The notes beneath the pieces were generated by a model. The model did not search any database, was not told the origin of the DNA, and saw nothing but the letters and a program-made list of their open reading frames with translations. Below, in pieces: positions 48,487 to 51,085 of a stretch of DNA of 51,085 nt; positions within the stretch are counted from its first letter, which is position 1, and every line of letters starts with the position of its first letter. Source of the DNA: Flavobacteriaceae bacterium CG2_30_31_66 (GTDB taxonomy: Bacteria > Bacteroidota > Bacteroidia > Flavobacteriales > Flavobacteriaceae); the NCBI GenBank assembly GCA_001873065.1, contig MNYM01000012.1, positions 1 through 51,085 of the forward strand. Reading direction: 5' to 3'. Made by a program: the position numbers and the translations under genes.

Positions 48487-49539
48487 ATGATGTTTAAAAA
48501 AATTTGGTATCAATCTGTAAAGCTATTTTTGAAGATTAGCTTGCATTTGTATGCGCAAAAAATCATCATAAAAGGCACAAAAAATATTCCCAAAAAAGGC
48601 GCTGTTTTATTTGCAATAAATCATCCAAATGCGTTGATGGATCCGCTTTTTGTTACGACTTTTAATTCCAGAGAAAATCACTTTTTAGTTCGAGCAGATG
48701 TGTTCAAAAAACCTTTGATTCGGAAATTCTTATCAAGTTTGAACTTGATGCCGATTTTCAGAATTCGAGATGGCATCAAACAATTATCTCACAATGAGGA
48801 AGTTTTTGAAAAATGTTTTAAAATCCTAAAAAAACAACAAACCTTAATTATTTTTCCACAAGGAGGACATTCAAGAAAACGAACGATTCAACCTTTGAGC
48901 AAAGGATTTACACGAATCGTTTTTGGCGCTTTGGAACGTTATCCTGAGTTGGAAATTTCGGTAATTCCTGTAGGAATTACGTATCAAAATTCGTCAGTTT
49001 ATCCAAGCAAAGTGTGTGTTCAGTTTGGAGAAGTAATTGATGCTAAAGCGATTTACGAATCAAATATTCCTGCAAAAGCAAGTTTGATTTTAAAAGAAAA
49101 AGTGAGTTCTCAGTTAAAAAAATTGACAGTTCATATTCCTGATGATGAAAATTACGAAACTATTTTATCTAAACTAAATGCGGCTAATGTTGATTTTACA
49201 AATGTAGATTTGGTAAACAAAATGATTGCTGAAAACAGCATTCCTGAAGCACAAAAAAAACAATTCAATTTTCTAAAACCTTTGTATTATTTGATTTTGT
49301 TGAATAGTATTTTTCCTTATATAATCTGGAAGAAAACGACTAAAATAATTAAAGAAATAGAATTTGTGGATACTATGAAATTTTCGGTAAACGTGATGAC
49401 TTGTCTATTTTTTTATAGTTTTCAGGCGTTGATTGTAAGTATCCTTTTTAATTTTAAAACAGGATTCTTTTATTTTTTGATGTCGATTTTTATGATTTTT
49501 CTCTACACGAAAACTGCGCCCACAAATACTGAAGATTGA
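48487..49539 (+). CDS. PlsC-type 1-acyl-glycerol-3-phosphate acyltransferase-like protein
   Basis: This 350-residue membrane-associated acyltransferase has motif I NHPNALMDPLF (the HxxxxD pair), motif II around FRIRDGI and motif III FPQGGHSRKRTIQPL, a variant of FPEGTRS. VIPVGITYQN is motif IV. Hydrophobic segments near the C-terminus (LKPLYYLILLNSIFPYIIW and about 300-345) anchor it. It should transfer acyl groups to a lysophospholipid or similar lipid. The ATG at 48487 (or 48490) is chosen because an upstream GTG at 48436 lies inside the palindromic repeat and would add 17 residues encoded by it. Confidence 0.86.
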   Translation: MMFKKIWYQSVKLFLKISLHLYAQKIIIKGTKNIPKKGAVLFAINHPNALMDPLFVTTFNSRENHFLVRADVFKKPLIRKFLSSLNLMPIFRIRDGIKQLSHNEEVFEKCFKILKKQQTLIIFPQGGHSRKRTIQPLSKGFTRIVFGALERYPELEISVIPVGITYQNSSVYPSKVCVQFGEVIDAKAIYESNIPAKASLILKEKVSSQLKKLTVHIPDDENYETILSKLNAANVDFTNVDLVNKMIAENSIPEAQKKQFNFLKPLYYLILLNSIFPYIIWKKTTKIIKEIEFVDTMKFSVNVMTCLFFYSFQALIVSILFNFKTGFFYFLMSIFMIFLYTKTAPTNTED

Positions 49540-49542
49540 ACT

Positions 49543-49902
49543 TTAGCTTGCATTATGTAGAAATACATCCGCAGGAATTTTGAAATAATTCTTTAATTTT
49601 TGAGCCATTTTCAAGGTAATTTCTCGCTTTCCGGAGAGAATTGCAGAAACATGACCTTTACTTCCTATGATTGGTTCAAGGTCTTTTGCTTTCAGTCCCA
49701 TTTCATGCATTTTATATTTTATAACCTCTAAAGCGTCCAATTCTGGCAATTGGTAGTGCTTTTCATCATAGTCTTTTATCAAAACAATAAGTAAATCTAA
49801 CTCATCACTTTCTGGAGTATTTGATGCTGCATGAAATATTTCCATCATTCGTATGGAAGCTTTGTTATAATCTTCTGCTGTTTTTAATACTTTCCAATCC
49901 AT
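49543..49902 (-). CDS. higA: HigA-type antitoxin (XRE helix-turn-helix)
   Basis: This 119-residue protein has a helical N-terminus (DWKVLKTAEDYNKASIRMMEIFHAASNTPESDELDLLIVLIKDYDEKHYQLPELDALEVIKYKMHEMG), then an XRE helix-turn-helix: LKAKDLEPIIGSKGHVSAILSGKREITLKMAQKLKNYFKIPADVFL. That order is the typical Bacteroidota HigA. It follows the toxin gene after 2 nt, the reversed gene order characteristic of higBA. It would bind the higB promoter and neutralise HigB. The 3' end is 3 bp from the convergent acyltransferase gene. Confidence 0.88.
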   Translation of the reverse strand: MDWKVLKTAEDYNKASIRMMEIFHAASNTPESDELDLLIVLIKDYDEKHYQLPELDALEVIKYKMHEMGLKAKDLEPIIGSKGHVSAILSGKREITLKMAQKLKNYFKIPADVFLHNAS

Positions 49903-49904
49903 CT

Positions 49905-50234
49905 TTATATCTTTTTATTTGTTAAAATTGTTGTGTCAAATGCAATAGTTTCAACATTTATTTTGTCATATTCTTTGTGTGTTCCAAACCAAATAATATA
50001 GCAAGCCGTTTGTAGAAAATTTACTGAAACAACCAACCGAAAATCATTTCCTTTGATATTAAAAACAACACGATTATTATTCACAATACTTGCATTTCCG
50101 TAAATCTTTTTTAACTCGTTGAAATTTCGAAAGTCAAATTTCGAAAATTCATTATACCAAATCAATAATTGAGTCTCAGCAATTGGATACTTTTGAATGT
50201 AAAATAAAATTGTTTTTTTTACTAAGACTTTCAT
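49905..50234 (-). CDS. higB: HigB-type toxin (ribosome-dependent mRNA interferase)
   Basis: This 109-residue protein starts KVLVKKTILFYIQKYPIAETQLLIWYNEF, then FRNFNELKKIYGNASIVNNNRVVFNIKGNDFRLVVSVNFLQTACYIIWFGTHKEYDKINVETI. The RVVFNIKGNDFRLVV hairpin and WFGTHKEYDKI ending identify the HigB/RelE-like group that cleaves mRNA in the ribosome. A consensus promoter ends 4 bp before the start codon, so the transcript may be leaderless. The toxin gene comes first, the usual higBA order. Confidence 0.88.
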   Translation of the reverse strand: MKVLVKKTILFYIQKYPIAETQLLIWYNEFSKFDFRNFNELKKIYGNASIVNNNRVVFNIKGNDFRLVVSVNFLQTACYIIWFGTHKEYDKINVETIAFDTTILTNKKI

Positions 50235-50238
50235 TTAT

Positions 50239-50268
50239 CAAATGTACTTAAAAGTTTTCATTTTGCAA
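50239..50268 (-). promoter_or_regulatory. Promoter of higBA
   Basis: On the minus strand TTG (50268-50266), a 19-nt spacer and TACATTTG (50246-50239). By the spacing at the SRP RNA gene, transcription should begin at or next to the ATG (50234-50232), giving a leaderless or near-leaderless mRNA. Confidence 0.65.
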
Positions 50269-50390
50269 ACTTATTGTTGAAAATTTAAAAATGGTATTTA
50301 ATAATTTCTGATTTCGATTACTATTTTTCAAAACGAAAACTTAGTAAATAAATTCTGAAAATTGATAAAAAATGGAAAGTTGGCAAGGAA

Positions 50391-50430
50391 ACTTAGCCGT
50401 GATTGAAACGAAAAGCAGGAGTAGCTTCTA
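50391..50430 (-). other. Candidate conserved flavobacterial 3' intergenic element
   Basis: On the minus strand, starting at the stop codon of the serine hydrolase, the sequence reads TAGAAGCTACTCCTGCTTTTC then GTTTCAATCACGGCTAAG. From memory this resembles a motif found downstream of genes in many Flavobacteria (CTCCTGCT...CG...CAATC...GGGCTA). No strong hairpin or T-run is present. Function unknown. Confidence 0.35.
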
Positions 50431-51085
50431 ATCAATAATAGCATCTTGAATTACTTGCTGAATCTTAGTTCTAACACTTGATTTTACCAACTTTGTATTT
50501 TTCATATTTGGATACACTCTGTTGGATAAAAACACATACACAATTTCCGATTTTGGGTCTGCCCAAGTAAATGTTCCTGTAAAACCAGAATGTCCAAAAC
50601 TCTCATCAGAAGTACAACCACAAGTTGCAGCAGCATTTTTTGTCAATTCAGGCTTGTCAAAACCCAAACCTCTACGCACTTTTTTATTGGCAAAATAACG
50701 CTTGTTAAACTTATCCACAGTTTCTGGATTCAGCAATTGTTTGCCTCCATAATAGCCTTTTTGCAAGTACATTTGCATCATTTTTGCGACATCATTCGCG
50801 TTTGAAAACAAGCCTGCATGACCACCAACTCCACCCAACATTGCTGCGCCCATATCATGCACATATCCATGCACCAATTGATTGCGATAATAATCGTCTT
50901 TTTCTGTGGGAACAATTTGTGATTTATCGAACTTTTCTAGTGGTAAATAGGTCATTCTATCTGCACCTAACGATTGGTAAAAAGCTTCATCAACCAATGT
51001 ATTCAATGGTTTTTTATAGCTGTTTTCTAAGGCTTCTTTAAACAAATAATAACCCAAATCACTATATAAATATTCTTGATTTACA
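50428..51085 (-). CDS. Serine hydrolase (beta-lactamase-like domain), 5' part outside the window
   Basis: The frame is open to the right edge. Its first visible residues are VNQEYLYSDLGYYLFKEAL, where YSDLGY corresponds to the Tyr-x-Asn-type second catalytic motif of class C-like serine hydrolases. It has QLVHGYVHDMGAAMLGGVGGHAGLFSNANDVAKMMQMYLQKGYYGGKQLL and RRGLGFDKPEL, then SFGHSGFTGTFTWADPKSEIVYVFLSNRVYP, where HSGFTG replaces the KTG motif. The SxxK nucleophile must lie upstream, outside the window. Such C-termini in Bacteroidota commonly belong to proteins fused to a GH3 (NagZ-like) domain, an inference here. The ending is QVIQDAIID. Confidence 0.85.
   Translation of the reverse strand, partial: VNQEYLYSDLGYYLFKEALENSYKKPLNTLVDEAFYQSLGADRMTYLPLEKFDKSQIVPTEKDDYYRNQLVHGYVHDMGAAMLGGVGGHAGLFSNANDVAKMMQMYLQKGYYGGKQLLNPETVDKFNKRYFANKKVRRGLGFDKPELTKNAAATCGCTSDESFGHSGFTGTFTWADPKSEIVYVFLSNRVYPNMKNTKLVKSSVRTKIQQVIQDAIID

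Noticed and set aside
1..51085. CRISPR arrays, tRNA/rRNA genes, prophage or transposase genes
   Set aside because: None seen: no regularly spaced 25-40 bp repeats, no cloverleaf-like sequences and no recombinase or phage structural motifs in any long frame.

Overview
The window looks like a chromosomal segment of a low-GC marine-type member of the Flavobacteriaceae (Bacteroidota), broadly Polaribacter/Tenacibaculum-like. The reasons are the AT-rich composition, Bacteroidota-typical families (DUF4199, DUF5606, DUF5683, DUF4834, DUF6122, DUF2851, DUF4159, WbqC, YfhO), A-rich translation starts without Shine-Dalgarno sequences, and many copies of the Bacteroidota -7 promoter element TAnnTTTG. 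The genus is inference. There are no rRNA or tRNA genes, no CRISPR array and no recognisable transposase.

Layout. 5-98 (-): small SRP RNA with a consensus promoter. 273-6349 (+): DUF4199 membrane protein, polyprenyl-phosphate-type glycosyltransferase, phosphoglucomutase/phosphomannomutase, MsbA-like ABC exporter, GT90-like glycosyltransferase. 6368-7780 (-): CCA-adding-type nucleotidyltransferase. 7896-11671: GT11 fucosyltransferase-like gene facing two GT4 genes and a WaaE-like GT2 that lie behind dapD (11681-12496). With the ABC exporter and GT90 this reads as an LPS core/outer-sugar locus. 12616-14998 (+): ruvX, def, DUF5606, mazG. 15021-15299 (+): two tandem 35-residue membrane peptides that are clear paralogues of each other. 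15414-21415: secreted zinc metalloprotease, DUF2851, nitroreductase, aminoacyl-histidine dipeptidase. 21598-27377 (+): parA, parB, DUF5683, dapB, lepB, WbqC, DUF6122, a housekeeping block whose order I recall as conserved in Bacteroidota. 35631-27368 (-): a tightly overlapping seven-gene polysaccharide operon (DUF4834, YfhO, methyltransferase, UDP-GlcNAc 2-epimerase, two GT4, flippase). 35807-39396 (+): outer-membrane protein, GNAT-like protein, a ParE/RelE-type toxin-antitoxin pair, rsmE.

39515-45321 (+) is the most unusual stretch. Four related small lipoprotein genes are arrayed at a spacing of about 750 bp. Three have a long near-perfect inverted repeat in the leader, placed over the -33 region of a candidate promoter, and the fourth has a decayed copy. 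The third gene is a mosaic: it has the signal peptide of copies 1-2 and the mature domain of copy 4. The array is followed by a 928-residue secreted alpha/beta-hydrolase-like protein. 45448-51085 holds a membrane-anchored AraC-type regulator, DUF4159, a bile-acid:sodium-symporter-type carrier, a PlsC-type acyltransferase, a HigBA pair, and the C-terminal part of a serine hydrolase that runs off the window.

Several starts were moved from the longest open frame to a downstream ATG because the upstream TTG or GTG lies inside a promoter element or repeat (for example 1855, 7780, 19225, 48487). The best leads for new biology are the lipoprotein cassette array with its hairpin leaders and the twin 35-residue membrane peptides.
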